A stretch of 64,000 nucleotides of DNA from Microvelia longipes (GCA_018340805.1 JACMZG010001863.1:22950548-23014547), one strand, 5' to 3'; shown: positions 1 through 14,792, counted from the stretch's first letter. Numbers and translations are program-made. Notes: a model not told the origin generated them from the letters alone.

Positions 1-235
1 TGTGAAGATTGGCTTTTTATAATCATATCATTTATCAATCACTTGTTTTTAGTTTTGACACAATCACAAAATAACTTCGGTAAAAAGTACCTAAGTACTT
101 TGCCTCAAAAGTTGGGACTCGCTCGACCTCAGAATGTCAAAATAATTCAAAGTTTTAAGTAACATTACTTTGGTCGTGCTCCTATTAACCTCACAAGGGC
201 GATCAATATCAAGATGATATTTAACAATATTTTTA
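1..235. other. AT-rich non-coding DNA
   Basis: No recognisable gene, repeat boundary or RNA is seen here. It leads into the first AT microsatellite. Confidence 0.5.
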
Positions 236-253
236 TACATACATACATATATA

Positions 254-305
<52 letters not shown>

Positions 306-308
306 ATA
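236..308. repeat. (TA)n / (TACA)n microsatellite
   Basis: A TACA/TATG-edged run of alternating T and A, interrupted once by a doubled T. A simple sequence array, read directly. Confidence 0.95.
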
Positions 309-1212
309 TTGTTGAGTGTGAGTGTATTAATTTATTTTTGTAAACTAAATCTTTTTTTTTTGAATTTAAAACACACTATGTGACTCTTTGCTTAGTGATT
401 AAAGCTAATATTTAAAATCACAAAGCATTTTAGTCAAAAATGTAGTATTACAAACATTACATTGTAAGCATTATAGACTATTATAAAAGGAAAGTCGTAA
501 AAAGTAAAGTTTCAAAAAGGACTTTAACAGGATAAAAGTTAACAGAAAAGTTAGGAAGAGAGGATACGTTCATGTGGAAACTAATAGATAACCGAAAACT
601 TTTTTGGGTCTTTTTTTTCCAAAAAATAGAACCAATAGGTGAGGTGGACAATGAACACTAAGAACAAAGTCCATTTCCTTAGAAAATATATTTTCAGGGA
701 AAAAAGTTTATTTCTTAAAACTTTAAATTCTATTTTAGTTCTTATAATGCCTTTTAAAAGAATAGAAGTAAGCGTAGAGGGATTATCTTGCGTTTTATTT
801 CAAGAGGTAACATTAAATAGAATTAGAAAAGTTTAGGAACATATGTTATGATAAAATGTTCTTTAAGATTTATAATTAAATTATAATTTCGTTATAATTT
901 AAGAGAAGTTATGGCAAGGAAATAATATAACAGTATTATTACAGTTAGCTACAAATGGCTAAGAGTATAGTGTAGAGTACTATTATTTGACGTTTTTGTC
1001 TAAGAGGATTATATGGTTTTGTATGACAATAATAATACTAAAATAACACTATATCAGGATAAGGTCAAGAATGATAAGGACTGCAGTCCCTCATTGTTAA
1101 TTTAATTAACAATTATGCATTATAACAATGTGCTGCGTCCGTGAACGTGGTCGTATCATAAATTCGCTTGACCAGCAAATCTTAGCAGTTTTTTTATCCC
1201 TCAAATAGGTTT
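309..1212. other. AT-rich non-coding DNA
   Basis: No coding region is supported. An open frame at 639-836 codes for no family I recognise and has the composition of its surroundings. A short palindrome (TTGTTAAT ... ATTAACAA) lies near 1096-1114. Confidence 0.45.
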
Positions 1213-1590
1213 ATGAGACTAACACAAATTCTGATAGTAAAACTTATGTTTTCTGTAATTATTTTAACCTTTTCTTTGCTAATTAAAGTTAATTTATGTA
1301 ACAATTATAAGTTATATTATTACCGCCTCTCCGAGGTCGCTAGAGCGTTAGTATTTACACTGACCTTTGACACCACGGAGGACTGGGGTTCGCTTCCCAG
1401 GTTACGCTCTCAGATTATATATGATTATTATTATTAAAATGAATTATCGCGAACTTTAATACACTTAGAGCGTAATTGTTTCCTTACCACCCGAGTTTGT
1501 TCCCACAGGGTTTATTCCTGTTAGGCCACAAGGCTCTAAACGGGCAATATTATTATTTATTACATTATAACATAGCTTCGCTCGTATTAT
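1213..1590 (+). repeat. tRNA-derived SINE, family A, copy 1
   Basis: A tRNA-like head starts near 1325, with an A-box-like stretch (GGTCGCTAGAGCGTTAG) and a B box at 1387-1397 (GGTTCGCTTCC). The body runs to CTCTAAACGGGC and ends in an ATT-rich tail, a normal SINE 3' end. The same unit recurs at 8429 and in part at 52377. About 110 bp before the tRNA-like head (from TGAGACTAACACAAATTC) is also shared with the 8.4-kb copy, so either the family has an unusual leader or the SINE sits inside a larger repeat. An open frame covering 1213-1437 is a by-product of this repeat, not a gene. Confidence 0.75.
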
Positions 1591-2450
1591 TCTTGGCCGT
1601 ATCTGATAATTAGTCCAAGAAATTTACTCTATACAAGGATAATATGATTTGATATAAAAACGTAAGTTTAAGGAGAAGAAATTGTAGAACATAGAGATGA
1701 CACTGTCTATCTCATATAATAGGAAAACTGGCTGAACACGTTAAATAGGACTTGAAACCTAACTTATGTATCATCACATTCTCGCATTGCGAAACCTTCT
1801 CAGTATTTCGTAGTAAAGAAAAATTCAAACAATTACAAAAAAATAAAACATAACTACTATTCCTAGTATATTATAAAAACAATAGTAGAATAAACAATTG
1901 CATTGCGACATTAAATAAAATATATTCCACACACAGGATTTTCTATTATTATTTTTTAAATGATAAGTCTCATATGAAACCACTATTTCATAGGGTATTC
2001 AATTTAATTATTTACTCTAGCCAATAGATTAAATTTTTACTTAAAAATGCAGTGTAATACCTTTATTATGTTTTTATTTTTTATTAGTTGCAATACTTCG
2101 AAGAATGAAAGATTATACTTTAAATATTTATACTGAAATAAATTATTCCAGTATAAATTGTTGGGCTTCATTTTCCTATTTTCCTATTTTTATATATTCA
2201 GTACCCATACCTATTACTTTTTTATATAATATACTTCGTTATATTTTTTACTACTTATACTATACACATTTTTGCCATTAAAATTCAAATTAGTCTCATA
2301 AAATTAAATAAAAATAATTAAGGAGATGATTTGCAGTTATTTGTAATGTCTTTTTATTGATTTCGTTATGGTAAAATCGTAAACGGGAAATGACAAGGTC
2401 AAATATTTTTTGGAGAGAAGTACTGATTTTAGCCGTGTGTCGTACTAAAG
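1591..2450. other. AT-rich non-coding DNA
   Basis: No gene or clear repeat boundary is seen. Confidence 0.4.
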
Positions 2451-2755
2451 GTCCACATAAAAAAGTTTTATTTCAATAAATAAATATATACCTGTAAACT
2501 AACATATAAAACTATGCCCACATACAAAAGTTTTATAAGAATCAATAAATATGCACCTTTAAACTAACTCATAAAAATATGTCCACATAAACAAGTTCTA
2601 TTACAATCAATAAACGTACAACTTATAACAGTATGTTATAAGTACTACTAATAAAAGTAACTAAATAAAACTAACTTATAAAAGTATGTGCACATACACA
2701 AGTTTTATTGCAACCAATAACTGAGAACTTTATGAGCCTATACACAGATGTCTAC
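2451..2755 (+). repeat. 65-bp tandem satellite, about four degenerate units
   Basis: Units start at 2451, 2516 and 2581 (exact 65-bp period), and a fourth at about 2689 after a roughly 43-bp insertion. Each begins like GTCCACATAAACAAGTTTTA and continues with CAATAAATA and AAACTAACTTATAAAA. Unit starts and spacing are read directly. Confidence 0.8.
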
Positions 2756-3413
2756 GTTATAAGTTAAATTACGTTTCCATTTAATTATTTAACAGTGTGT
2801 TATTGCTCTTTTTTTATAATTCCCGCCTTAAAGTTGCTGTAACTCACACTTAGCGTAAACTTGACTTGTGAATGTGTACATAGCTTAAGTAAGTGCACAA
2901 TGAAAATATCAAATGATGTAAAAAGATAAAAACTGTAAAAACGCAATAACAATGAAATAAAGGTTATGACCAATTTCGAGAAAATGTATAATATAAAAAT
3001 AAGTAGTACACAAATAATAGAGAAAATAAAAGAGAAAAAAATCAAAAGAAGACACCATCGAAACAAAAAGAAAAACAATTAAATAGCAATTATCCTTTCA
3101 AGGATCGAATCACGAGTTGGATAAAGAAGAGAAACAAAGAACTTTTAAAAGGACCTCGAATTTCGACTCCCATCAGACGTGATTCCAATAAAAGATTTTC
3201 TTTTACTTGTTTTTCCCGTGTCGTAAAAAAAGTAGAGGCTATAAAAGGAAGAGAAGTTTTAAGAGAGTAAAAAGTTTGACAAACTCTCAATGGAGAAGGT
3301 TTTAACAATGTAATAGCTATTAAATAGAGATTTAATATAAATAATAGTCCGACCTATTTATGTAATAAGACATGAAATTATTATTGATGGCATATTATAA
3401 AGAATGTTATCCA
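2756..3413. other. AT-rich DNA with a purine-rich stretch
   Basis: From about 2980 to 3300 the + strand is rich in A and G. Open frames on the - strand at 2800-3078 and 3090-3308 translate to the F/S/L-rich protein expected from that skew and match no family I know. Confidence 0.4.
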
Positions 3414-3551
3414 AGGATCTTGAATAAAGGGGATGACGCATAAAGGAACATTTCTGACTCTTGAAGTCTCTTTAATTTTTTGGTTTTCGATGGGGTCACT
3501 TTTTTGTATGGCAAATCGACTTAGTGCGTCATCCCCTTTATTTAAGATCCT
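3414..3551. mobile_element. 138-bp MITE with 27-bp terminal inverted repeats
   Basis: The left end, AGGATCTTGAATAAAGGGGA continuing to TGACGCA (3414-3440), is matched inverted at 3525-3551 with 26 of 27 positions identical. The interior of about 84 bp has no open frame. The short length, terminal repeats and lack of coding sequence fit a non-autonomous DNA transposon. No clear target duplication is visible, so the superfamily is not assigned. Confidence 0.8.
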
Positions 3552-4183
3552 AGATGATATCTAGAGATAATCTTACATCAGTAGCTTTAAGGTTATGTTA
3601 CGTTCAGATTTTATTTAAGCTGAACCTATGTGACGTGGTAATAGTAAGAGAGAAGATTTTCCAAGGTCTAGCAAGTAAGTTTTAGTAGTAATAACAATGT
3701 AAACTCACTGATTTTCATTGTGTTCAGTAATTGTATATCTAACAACGGAAAACAGCACGATGGCTTAAGCCCATTTATTTAATAAAATATAATAGCTTTT
3801 TATGCAACAAGGGACTAAAGAATGCTATTATTTCCCTGAGCAGTTAGTTGGTTCCTAAAGCGAAAGCCTTAGGAACCAAAGTATTTTATTCATGAGGGAG
3901 ATGGGGAAGTAATTATAATGGGAGAAAAGTAGCATTTTACTCCCAAGGTGCAGACAAGATTTTATATCAAGACGACGTAATTTAACAATCGTTATGTTTT
4001 TAATTTCATTAACAACTTCTTTTAGTCTGAAACGGATTTTGAGCAAATAAAAACATTTTTGGTCGGTTACTTAAAAATTTAAGATATGTTGCACCAAAAA
4101 TAGTAAAATACACCCTCTTATAAGATTTGGGTGCTCTAACCCACAAACATAGAACATAAATTTTACTTCCAAGGGAGAAAAAA
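3552..4183. other. Non-coding DNA with a perfect 11-bp hairpin
   Basis: A hairpin at 3848-3879 has perfect arms TTGGTTCCTAA / TTAGGAACCAA around a 10-base loop. A weaker inverted pair, GGGAGAAAAGT / ATTTTACTCCC, lies near 3920-3945. No gene is seen. Confidence 0.5.
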
Positions 4184-4291
4184 TTACTTTTTAGATCTGA
4201 GGGGGTGAAAAGTAAGATAGTAAGTAAGTAAGAAAAGTAAGATAGATCGTAGTAAGATCTTGCTTTTTACTCCCTCAGGACTAAAAAGTAA
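4184..4291. repeat. Foldback element with 35-bp arms
   Basis: Left arm 4184-4218 (starts TTACTTTTTAGATCTGAG) pairs with 4257-4291, 30 of 35 positions complementary. The loop holds GTAAGTAAG-type simple sequence. The arm motif TTTTTACTCCCT recurs loosely elsewhere, so this may be one copy of a foldback family. Confidence 0.65.
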
Positions 4292-5334
4292 CTTTCTTTA
4301 GTCCCTAAAAAATAGTTATTAAACTTTACATTATACACAGTCAGGAGATAATTTTTTTAAAATAATAAAAGAAAACACATTACATTATTTTACTATTAGC
4401 CTTATAGTTAGAAATAATATTATAAATAATGAAATAATAAATTTGCCTTCATTTAAATATTTAAAATAATGCTTCATAGTATTACAGAAAAATTTAAAAA
4501 CAGAATCAAATTTAAGATTTAAATTATAAGAATAAAACCTTAAGAGTTTTATTATACAATTTATTCCTTATACAACTCAAAAACAGATAAAGTAATAAAA
4601 ACATAAATAACATAAAATAGTTAAGAAACAAGATAAATAAAGAAAAAACTTGGAAAAAGAGGAATTAGCATTTTTAGAAAGAAATGTAGGTAGTTATAAC
4701 TCACTTTAAATTACCTCTACAGCCCCTGTTGAATAGTTCAAAATTTATAACACAAAACCAAGGGCAGAGATTTTTTTTCTAGATTAGTATACAATAAAAT
4801 GAAGTTATACATTTATACATAAGTTATACCTACAAGAGTTGTAGGTATTAAATACGTCAGGGGCCCAAGTCAGTTAATTGAAGAAGTAAGCAAAATTAAA
4901 AGAGGCCTCCTGAACAATAAATTAACCATAAAATATAATGAGGAGAGAGAAATATCCCTTAGCTGTGATTATGCACACGACCAGGGCATCCAAGATTCAT
5001 TTTTCTAAACATTTTTTTAATTACAGCCTTCTTTACTTTACAACTTGCTCATACTTTATTAGTCTCTTTCTTTTTCTCATATATATCGTATATAAAAGTA
5101 TATAAGTATATAAAAGTATTTTAATTAAAAGTAAATAAAAATTAAACCAATTCTGTTAAGGAGAAGACGCTTGACACTTTTAAATATGACTACAAGTGTG
5201 CTAAATTTCATATCGATCTAAATATTTTCCGCCTTTTATAAATTTCCGAATTGTTTGCTGAGTAATTTTACTGGTTAATAACGTCATATAAAATTATTTG
5301 TTTATTTGAGGGATTCCACAACTAGACCTATAAA
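4292..5334. other. AT-rich non-coding DNA
   Basis: No gene, RNA or bounded repeat is recognised. Confidence 0.4.
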
Positions 5335-5510
5335 TAGATGTTTGTGTCGTTTCTACTTTCTGGCATAAACGCACTGGGAGCTGCGGTGATAAAAGACACA
5401 CACACACATACGGATTGATAACTTGGTAAAAACATCACCAAGGGATGTTTCGAGGAAATTTCAGGTTTTGGATTCTTAGTGAAAAAACAATAGACTTTCC
5501 ATATACCTAT
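5335..5510 (-). repeat. Repeat family C, 5' fragment
   Basis: Read on the - strand, this matches the first part of the copies at 14830 and 47240: an AAACCTGAAATTTCC block, a TGTGTGTGTGTCTTTTATC block, then AGCTCCCAGTGCGTTTATGC. Order and spacing are kept. The open frame at 5328-5531 is an accident of this repeat. Confidence 0.65.
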
Positions 5511-7149
5511 GGTATAAATGAGGAAAAACAAAAAGGAATAGTACGTATGTTTAGTAACCTAATTGTGAATATCCACGACTATTAACTGTTTCGCAAGACT
5601 TGGCCAAGTTTAATTTTATTTTTCTTCACTTTCTACCAAGGGTATTCCAATATTGTTTTGACCCAAAAAATCCTAAAAACAAGATTTAACCTGAATAATT
5701 TAATATATTTGGACATTTAAAGACGTCCGTTTTATATCATGCTATGTTTACTGTAGAAATTTGATACTTAGCACAAAAAACAACTCCAACATAAATGTTT
5801 AGTAGGAATGTAAAAAAAATCAATATAGAAAAAATGATCTAAAAATAAAACAGCTTATCTAATTAAATAATGTAAGAAGAAGAAAAATATGCGTAAGGCA
5901 ATTTTGCATAACTTCTAAGAATTTTTTTAACAAAGAAACAACACTAAATTAATGAATTTTTATGAACTCTACACATGCTAAACTCATATTTAATATTTTA
6001 GGGAAATATTACAGAGAATAAAATTTGCATTAAAAATGTGTTTTAACACTACTACACTTCTTTTATGTAAAATCATTATAAAAATTGGCAAACTTAGGTC
6101 AAAGAGAAAAACTTGAAAAGAGAAGAGCAATGAGAAAATCTAGCATACACTATTTTTTTAAAAATCTCGTGTACTGTGAGGTTACATTAAAATAACTCTT
6201 ATCAATTTTTAACCTTTCCTACTTTTATTTTGTTTTAGAGGAGAATAGATAAAACATGAGACAAAGAAAGTAAAAAGACAACTAACAAAAAGGAAGTAAA
6301 AACTTTTAGGGTTACTATATGAAAATATCAGTCAACAAAAGAAGTAAAGAAAGTACATCAAATGATGCAAAGTTTTTCCTTTTCCTACTTATAAAACAAT
6401 ATGTGCATGATGCGTTTTCCTTCATGCAAGATATTCAGTATAGAAACTATTGATGCTTTCATAACGCAGGATCTTCCTGTTTGATAGGAAATATTATATT
6501 TTTTCTCCTTCAAGAGAGTCCTTTTATACATTATCATTTTTTTTTAAAGGCGATGAAAAAGTGATCCGTAAAATTGACGATGAAAAGTTAACCTTAAAGA
6601 AGGAGGTTTTGAATGAAACATCAAACGGGGTTTTTTCTAACACACGAGTTTTAGTCCCTTGAGACTGGACTACTCTATACAATAACCCTTTGCCTTCATC
6701 TCTTAGGACTAAAATTTATATTACACATATACATAAATATATATTTACATAAAAGATATATACAATATAGATATCTTTTTTCACTCTCCTTCAATTTTTA
6801 CATAAAGATAAAGAAAGAAAATATACCTTTCACGCTTCATTGTATTATTTATTCACCTTTATCATCCCCTTTCATATATTTTTTAAATAATTCTCATAAA
6901 TGCGTACTTTGTAAAATAATAGCAGATGGATATATATTAATAAAGACACACAATATGAAAACAGTAAGTAAGAAGAAAATGATTAATAACAAGTTAATAT
7001 CACAAGAAGAAAAATTCCTTAGAGGAGAAAAATGCAAAAGAAACCACGACAAATGCTTGATTTAAACCCTAATAAGTTAGTTTTCATAGTGCGTGAATTT
7101 AAACAAATATTTAAAGATAGAAATGGTAATAGTGATATTAATTAGAGAG
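5511..7149. other. AT-rich non-coding DNA
   Basis: No gene is seen. There is a weak inverted pair around GTTTTAGTCCCTTGAGA (6648) and TCTCTTAGGACTAAAAT (6700), and a short TATA-rich patch near 6720-6775. Confidence 0.4.
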
Positions 7150-7672
<523 letters not shown>

Positions 7673-8428
7673 TATTTAAGGATAATACACAGTGCTGCTG
7701 TTTTTAAACAAATTGTAACTTACAGTCAGGAGAACAATAAAATTGTAAGTTAAGTAAATTATAAGGTTAAACGGTAATAGTAAACGAAAGAGTTAACCAA
7801 ATTGATTTGAATCCATATGTACAATGTCCCAACCAATTCCAAGATAAAATAAATCCAGGACACCAACCTTACATTTTGTTAAACTTTTTTATAAAAATAA
7901 CTTATGTATAACTCATGTATAACAAAAAAAGTTATATACGTTAAATTCTGAATCATGTATGGTACAACCCTTCTAAGAATAATAATAAAATTGAATTAAA
8001 TAGTATCTTACATTTTTCAATTATTTTATCAAGATATAAAAATTGCATTGTTAACAATTACACTGAAGTAAGATTTTATTTATAAGATTAATGAAAACAT
8101 TCTTCAAATTAAACTTTCAATGGTATTTTACGTAGCTCTAATTAGAAATTTTTTATAATTAATTATTAAAGCGATATTTAAATTGGATTAATTTAAAAAT
8201 AATAAAGTTAGACGTATTTGGTTTTAATATAAAATAAATAGTAATAAGATTTAAGAATATTTTCATTGTAAGATTAAAATACATCTCACACGTAATAACA
8301 TAAACCATATTTTTGCCGTATTAAGTAAGACATTTATAGCTAAACTTAATAAAAAAGAATTCATCTAATAATGTAAAACCTAGTTATTTGATGATAGGGC
8401 ACAAACGAGCCATTAAAAATCATTAAGT
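7673..8428. other. AT-rich non-coding DNA
   Basis: No feature is recognised. Confidence 0.4.
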
Positions 8429-8792
8429 TATTTCATAAGACTAACACAAATTCCAATAATAAAACTTGTTTTCTGTACTTATTTTAACTTTTTCTTTGCT
8501 AATTAAAGTTAATTTATGTAACAATTATAAATTATATTATTATCGCCTCCATGGTCAAGGTCGTTAGAGCGTTAGTCTTAACACTGACCTTTGATACCAC
8601 GGAGGTCTGGGGTTCGCATCCCAGGTTACGCTCCCAGTTTATATAAGATTATTATTTAAAAAAATTATCGCCAACTTTAGATGACACTTAGAGCGTAATG
8701 GTCGCAACCAACACCTGAGGTTGTACTCGCAAGGTTTATCCCTGATGAGTCACAAGGCTCTAAACGGGCATTATTATTATACTAGCTTTATT
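8429..8792 (+). repeat. tRNA-derived SINE, family A, copy 2
   Basis: Collinear with copy 1 over its whole length. The leader (TAAGACTAACACAAATTCC) starts at 8429 and the tRNA-like head GCCTCCATGGTCAAGGTCG near 8547. The B box is GGTTCGCATCC at 8611-8621. The body ends in CTCTAAACGGGC plus an ATTATTATT tail. The head resembles a tRNA in layout (A box, anticodon-arm region, B box), but no stable cloverleaf is evident. Confidence 0.8.
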
Positions 8793-9554
8793 CAAATGTT
8801 AGCATAAAAATTAGCAAATGCTCCCCCCCTTCAAGATTCAAATGAAAAAAAATTTCTTTTAACGATTCCATTTTAAATCAAGGAAGGAAGATTTTAACAA
8901 AATCAGCAAATGTATATATAAATACATACATATATAAATATGCTAATATATATAAACCAAATAGCAAATAAAAATACCTTTAAAAATTTCACTCCATGTC
9001 ATGCATATACAGCTAGTTTTTATAAGTATAACACTCAACAAAACGTTCAAAATATAATTGTCTGTAAAAAATAGCGTAATTTTTTTCCCTTAATTTGTCT
9101 CTTCATTGAATTAAATAAAGAATCATTAATTCAACCAAAATCATACTTAAGTTACATTTATTACAGGCAATTTAATGCTTAAAAATTACAACAATAGAAA
9201 TTTATCAGAAAATTATTTTGCAATAAAATATCTACATGCAAAGTTATCATTACGGGTCGAAGAAATTATTTGCAGTCACGAATATTATAAAGTCATTTAT
9301 CGTTGGATAATTATTAATCAATTATATACTGGGTTACGAATCAATATTTGTATAAATTTAAGAAATATCAACTAGTTTAAAAAGAATTATTTACACACAT
9401 AATATTTTTTTTTAATTATTTAAAAAAATAATACATTCCAATCTAATAGTGGTGTACAGAAGTTAATGTAGTTCACCAGATGCTTCGGAACAAGGTTTCA
9501 AAAACAGTTTATTATGCTACTAAGCTGTGAATTAAGTTTTTTTTTAACTGAAGC
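8793..9554. other. AT-rich non-coding DNA
   Basis: No gene is supported. The open frame at 9175-9375 has no recognised family and no coding-like composition. Confidence 0.4.
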
Positions 9555-9597
9555 AATAATATTTACTGTAGAGCGAAGCAAGGCAGTAAATATTGTT
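9555..9597. repeat. Hairpin capped by GCGAAGC
   Basis: AATAATATTTACTG at 9555 pairs with CAGTAAATATTGTT at 9584-9597. The loop contains GCGAAGC (9573-9579), a heptamer that also marks repeat family C. Confidence 0.6.
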
Positions 9598-11132
<1,535 letters not shown>

Positions 11133-11150
11133 TAAATAAATAGTAGTAAT

Positions 11151-11652
11151 ATGGGGGAGTGGGAGTAACTACCAAGCCAAGTAGGCCATGTTGTAGGGCC
11201 CTTTTTGCCAACTCTCTAAGATAGTTTTCTACTCCTTTTAATTTCAAGAGTAGGTATATTTCATATAATGTATAGACAGAAGAGCCGTGAATTTCTATGG
11301 TTCCTCGTACGCTTTTTCAAGAAATCATACAAGTGCCTTGACTGTTAAAGCAAACCACCATACACTTTAAACTACAAGGCAGATACACTATAGTATTATA
11401 ATCAATTTAGCCTAAACCCATTTCATTTATGGTAAGGGATCTTAAACGAGCACCTGACAACGCCCAGGCTTTAGACCACGCACCGGCTTTAGTTCCCTTC
11501 TGAAGGACATGGTACGCTGAATTTTTTATCCCTTTCATAAAAATCCCAGAGGCCCATGCTAGGATTGAACTCATGACTAAATAAACTCGGAAGTTAAATT
11601 TCCATGCATTCTGTGTACTGGCCGCGTACCTTAACCACTACGGGTGACTCAT
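11151..11652 (-). repeat. Long tRNA-headed SINE, family B, copy 2
   Basis: On the - strand it starts GAGTCACCCGTAGTGGTTAA, an A-box-like tRNA head. The B-box-like GAGTTCAATCC (11562-11572) follows about 70 bp later. The body shares ordered blocks with copy 1 (see 7150-7672). It keeps a fuller tRNA head than copy 1 and is the better model of the family. It is non-coding; the - frame at 11032-11247 is only the AT array read as Ile-Tyr. Confidence 0.7.
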
Positions 11653-14600
11653 ATTTATTTATTTATATTTAAATGCAATCTCAAAAAGTGATTACCATCT
11701 AATTTATTTTTATCTTAAAATATTTTGTACGGTGAATTGCCCTAATCTTTTTAACATCTAAATCGGTTTTTCTAAAACATAATACTGCATTAGTTTTCTC
11801 TGCTTTAAATAAAAGCTCTGTTTTCCCTACAAACTAACGCATATAATTTAAAATAAGAAGTTACTGTAAACTACACAACTTTTTCCTCCTTTATTTAACT
11901 AAAAACGTTCAAATAAAAAACAAGACAGCAAAACTTCGTTTTGAAAAAAAGGTAAAAATATATATCTTAGTTAAAATGCAAATAAAGGATCCTATCCAGC
12001 CTACTTTTAGGGAGAAACCTGTTTCCTTTTACTTAAAAGTAGGATCTCCAGTATTCCTCCTTAATTTGCTCTTTCTAAAAAAATAAGTTAGTTTTTTTTA
12101 ACAATAATTGGATTCTTTTCTGCCTACTAAGAATAAGCAAAAAATGCTAAAAAGAAACTTGTAAACATGTATACTATAGTTGAAATCTAAAATTAAAATA
12201 ACCCTAGCTATTTATTTTAGACAAAACTATGCATAGGTATAATAAATATCTAGTAATTATTTGTACTTAGAATTAAAAGTTGTAAAGGATTATAATATTA
12301 TAAAGAGGAAAAAATATCCCAATTTTCGTTAGCGCAATCCAATTACTTTTTTTAAAAAAGATGCTCATAATACTTTACCAAAAGTTGCTAAACTTTTTTA
12401 ATAAATAACTCTCGGTTAGAACAAAGTTGAAAAAAGTGCATTAGTAGTAGTTTGTACACTTGGTTAACCTAGCCATATATTAAAAAATATTTTGTGAGTT
12501 GTAGTAAAGAGTTTTTTTTGTAATTTTAGCAAAGTGAGAAATACAGTAAAGAAAAAATTGGCGGGAAAAACCCCATTTGGGTTTTACAGTTTTTTACAGA
12601 AAGTAAAGTTTGAGTAATTACCCCTTGATCTGGAGTAAATGAGGAAGTTTTTTACTCAAAACCATCATACTTTACTACCTAGACTTTGATTTATTAAACT
12701 GTCTGGGGATTTTTAACGAAAATAACTATTTTACAGAGGAAAAAAAATCTGAAACTTCTGTTTAAAAAGTGTTATCACATATTAATTACTTGAGTGAATT
12801 AAAAAGTTTCAGGAGTGAGATGTAGAAAAAGGGTAATTTTTTTTAACTTTTTATTTTTCAAGCTTCATTTTAAATTAATTTTTTGATAATAGTTTGGGAA
12901 AGTTTTGTGTCAACGAACTACTTCAACTAAAGTTTTTGACTTAATTATAAGTTGAGGTAAAAATTCTGAATCTACATTCTTTTTAATTAGCAACTTTTGT
13001 AAACAAACCTTTTATACAAATAAGAAATAATAAAAAGAGTTTCCTCACTAAAATATTTATTACCGAAGCCAGTTTTAACTTCAAGAGTTCATCTTGTGTG
13101 ACCACAAAACGAGAGGAAAACATTCTTATTTTACCTTTTCTATATTGAGTCAATAATTATAATAACTGAGAGGTGCTAAGACTTTATTAGCACATACTTC
13201 GACAATAATAGACTAACCCACATACCGACAACAAACAACTTAGGAAAACTTTCTGAGGGGGACTTGAGAACACCTGAAACGTTATAACAGTAAAAATGAG
13301 AAAAGTAAAAAAAAGGAATTGTTTATAAATATTTTTCTAATTCCTCATTACAACTTCGAAACAAATTAATTTACTGCTTCAAAGCCAAACAAATTACCTT
13401 AGAAAAAGAAAATGTGACTTAAATATTAAGTTCATTTGCTATTTAAATTAACTTTGATGGTAAAAAACTCATAGTTTTAAATTAAAACAAGATCTGAATT
13501 AATTTTAAACTATGGAATGAGGTTTTAAGGTTTAAATGGGTATTCTGGTAACAAAATAAATTTGTAGAATTAAAAATTTATGTCAGTTAATAGCAATAAA
13601 ATTAATCAAAAAATTATACAAAATAACAATTAAATTTAACTTAATACTAAATTTATTAAAATATTTAATTTTAAATTTGTAAATAATTACGTTTTTTCAG
13701 TAAAAAGATTAAAATTCTTTACTCTTTATAGTTAACTCTTCAAAATACAGCTTTCTCTTAATTAACGTTGCTATTTAAAAATAAAAATATTTAAAGAAAT
13801 AATTTTACATTATTGTTGAATTAAAAAAATTCTCACTGGAGCAGTACACTAGTCATTAGTCGTGGTAGGAAATTTAGTTTTAACTTAAAAGGTCTTATTT
13901 TGGCTAATTGACCTACCCTTGAATATTACTTTGAAAGTTTAGAACCTTAAGTTTACAAATAATGAATAATTATTCCGTCACTAATTATTTTCATAGCAAT
14001 AATGGAGGGCATAATGAATTAAATAAAATCAGATTTTTTATTGATATAGACAGGTTATCAGGGTCTTATCAGGTTTTTTTTGATAAGAAAATTGTGCAGG
14101 TTTATATCATAACACTAATGTTGTACAATTATTGTTTATAATGCATTATATAATCACCTTTAGCCAAAGTTAAATCGAATTGTTTCAAATCTTATCAAGC
14201 TACTAAAACTGTACCAGCTTACTAGTAACTGTACTAGCAACAATTATAGAGCTGTACGACCAACAGCTGTAGCAGCTGTACCATTAACTGTTATTTTTGT
14301 TGAATTACTTAATAAGAAATACCAACACGATCTAAGGGAATACGCGATCGTAATGCGTTTATGAAAATTATAACTAGTAAAACTATTGAATTGATAAAAT
14401 TATTTATAAATAATTAAATAAAATTACTACTAAGTTATTAAGCTTACCTTAGTTATTATGCCTAGTGAAATTTAAGATTTCAAATAAACATCCTTACCTG
14501 AAACAAAAAAAAAAATAGAAAATAAATTATTAAGAAAGGCAAAAAACATTAAGTAAAGTGACTGTGACCACAGAATATTAAAATAGGTTAATTTTTATTA

Positions 14601-14718
14601 AATTTTGATTGCTAAATTACAACTTTTTAATTAATAAAAAAAAACTTAAAAAAGTTACCCTATTATATTTATGTTTTAAGTAAACCTTTAATTAAGATTT
14701 AACTAAAATAAAAGTAAA
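11653..14718. other. AT-rich non-coding DNA
   Basis: Three kilobases with no gene or bounded repeat that I can name. Small inverted motifs occur, for example AAACCC CATTT GGGTTT near 12568. A cluster of short CTGTAC/AGCTGT motifs lies at 14205-14290. Confidence 0.4.
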
Positions 14719-14792
14719 TAAAATTTTTAATTATAATTATAATATTAATATTATTATAATATTAATATTATGATTAATTATAATTAAATTTT
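14719..14792. repeat. AT palindrome, about 74 bp
   Basis: AAATTTTTAATTATAATTAT leads into AATATTAATATTATTATAAT and is mirrored by ATTAATTATAATTAAATTTTT. It is a near-palindromic AT block directly before repeat family C. Confidence 0.6.

Noticed and set aside
1325..1410. Functional tRNA gene
   Set aside because: A and B boxes are present, but stems do not pair as a cloverleaf and the unit recurs with a SINE body and tail.
2451..2755. CRISPR-like array
   Set aside because: The 65-bp units are contiguous and degenerate, with no unique spacers; the context is eukaryotic.
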